DNA of 64,000 nucleotides from Adineta ricciae (lineage: Eukaryota; Rotifera; Eurotatoria; Adinetida; Adinetidae), in assembly GCA_905250025.1 (NCBI GenBank), contig CAJNOJ010000083.1, positions 62,001 through 126,000 on the forward strand, written 5' to 3'. Shown here one piece after another: positions 62,838-64,000 of this stretch. The position numbers were made by a program, and so were the translations under genes. A model generated the notes under the pieces. That model saw only the letters and a program-made list of their open reading frames with translations. It was not told where the DNA came from and searched no databases. How positions within the stretch are numbered: the stretch's first letter is position 1; every line of letters begins with the position of its first letter.

Positions 62838-64000
62838 ATGGCAAGTTTGAATGGTCTTCATGCGCCATCGAGTGCTTTCACAGAGCCAACGTAAAGAATC
62901 GGTTTACCTATTCACACTTTTCCTCATTCTATTTTGTAGTTTTACAAATGAACATCAACTTGTACTGTTGAATAGTGAAGAGTTGCGCTCGAAAAACCGC
63001 GAGCAACTCATCGAAAAATTAGAGCGAGTGATTCAAGAAAAGAACGCTTCCATTACCAAACTAGAAGATCGGTAAATTCACGAATCATTTCCTTCGCTCG
63101 TATTTGATTCTTCTCGATACTTAGTGAACAAGTGTTAGAAGATTTATTAAAGAAAAGAAATGCTGAATTCCGTGCGCTCGAAGAGCAATTACGACAATAC
63201 GAAGAGAAGGTTTGTTTCCTTGTCTACTTTTCACCTAAATACCACAAACATATTTCAGACACGAACTTTTGAGCAATTACATCAGTTGCAAGTACAAACG
63301 TTCGAGAAAACGATACGTGATTGTCAAAGTGAAAACGAACGTATGTTTTTTCACTCAATCTTTTCAATGAATTTCGGTTTTGTTTAGGTTTATTCGAACA
63401 TGCTAATGATTTGACGAAGCAAGTACGAGAAAGATCAGATTTTGAGGCGATCAATCAGGAAAAAATCATGGTAGACTGTGTTTTTGAGAATTTTTCCAAG
63501 TAGAAATGAAAATTATTTCTAGACATTCGACCGGATCGCTGCTGATACACAACTATGGCGACAAAAACTTGATTCTTACAAAGCTGCTGTCGACGACCGT
63601 GAGGAAACCATAGCCAAACTTAGGTTGATATATCCACGTATGAAAAACACGTATAGAAGCTTTCGTTTTCGTTTAGACGAGAGATCATCGATTTGCAAAA
63701 GAAAAAACAAACGAGTAAACGCTTCACAGTTAGAAATTCAAGCAAAAAACTATCTTTCTGTAGATGGAGACTTCGAAGACGATTCATTAAAAGTACATAT
63801 TGCTACACTTCAGAACGTAAGTCAATTTAGTCACGCAACGTTTGAAAGCATGCACAATTGTGCTAATCCTAAGCGGATTGAACAACATTCTAATAAGATT
63901 CTGACTAAACAATGAACAAATCGTAGGAAGTCGATTGATTCGTTGCAGTCTATGGTAGTAGGGTGTGGTATAACATCAATGCGTGAAAAATAATGGACTC
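62838..64000 (+). CDS. Coiled-coil protein, 3' end beyond the window
   Basis: Exons 62838-62890, 62940-63071, 63125-63209, 63259-63340, 63388-63471, 63523-63623 and 63677-63816 join in frame through introns of about 50 bp. The product starts MASLNGLHAPSSAFTEPTF and becomes a long heptad-like coiled coil (LRSKNREQLIEKLERVIQ, REQVLEDLLKKRNAEFRALE, RTFEQLHQLQVQTFEKTIRD, LFEHANDLTKQVRERSDFE, QLWRQKLDSYKAAVDDREE). In the seventh exon the frame changes: the segment after REIIDLQKK continues as ASQLEIQAKNYLSVDGDFED only if one A is dropped from the A6 run at 63702-63707. No specific family recognised. Coding continues past 64000. Confidence 0.65.

Overview
The window reads as nuclear DNA of a small-genome invertebrate, most likely a bdelloid rotifer. 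Nearly every recognisable gene is a metazoan gene (dystrobrevin, CRTC, supervillin, ZFR, PLP/M6, Ly6/quiver, a rhodopsin-type GPCR, mitochondrial CLPX). Genes are dense, the DNA is AT-rich, and most introns are only about 47-60 bp with GTAAG/GTATG donors and short pyrimidine-AG acceptors. The bdelloid assignment is inference; metazoan is secure.

Layout. 0.9-4.6 kb holds NUDT21/CFIm25 (+), then TSSC4-like, UQCRQ and a METTL24-like membrane methyltransferase (all -). 5.2-7.6 kb is an 8-exon dystrobrevin (+). 8-10 kb has a small secreted or anchored Ser/Thr-rich protein and a CUB-LDLa-TM receptor-like protein (both -). 12.3-17.4 kb is a divergent twelve-TM adenylyl-cyclase homologue (+) that has lost catalytic motifs. 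18.2-20.5 kb has a Ly6/quiver-like GPI protein (-) and a PLP/M6 tetraspan (+). 20.8-21.9 kb is a histidine phosphatase of the UBASH3 type (-). 22.9-27.0 kb is a many-exon secreted chitin-binding, EGF, Gly/Pro/Tyr-rich structural protein (-). 27.9-30.4 kb is CLPX (-), 30.6-33.7 kb ZFR (+), 35.0-37.1 kb a GPCR (-), 38.2-38.5 kb a 79-aa membrane protein (-), 40.3-42.0 kb secernin (-), 44.1-45.0 kb a single-pass membrane protein (-), 46.2-48.8 kb CRTC (+), 51.3-58.6 kb supervillin (+), 59.7-60.7 kb a secreted DNase I-like nuclease (+), 61.1-62.4 kb a Lys/Ala-rich chromatin-type protein (-), and from 62.8 kb to the end a coiled-coil gene (+) cut by the window edge.

The genes do not form one pathway; this looks like an ordinary gene-dense animal locus. 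Functional themes are cytoskeleton and cortex (dystrobrevin, supervillin), RNA processing (NUDT21, TSSC4, ZFR), mitochondria (UQCRQ, CLPX) and cAMP-type signalling (the degenerate cyclase, CRTC). The best candidates for new biology are the degenerate adenylyl-cyclase homologue, the chitin-binding matrix protein, and a recurrent pattern of 3' splice acceptors directly in front of start codons that could be spliced-leader acceptors. Exon joins were worked out by hand from GT-AG sites and reading frame; protein families were recognised by eye, without database searches.
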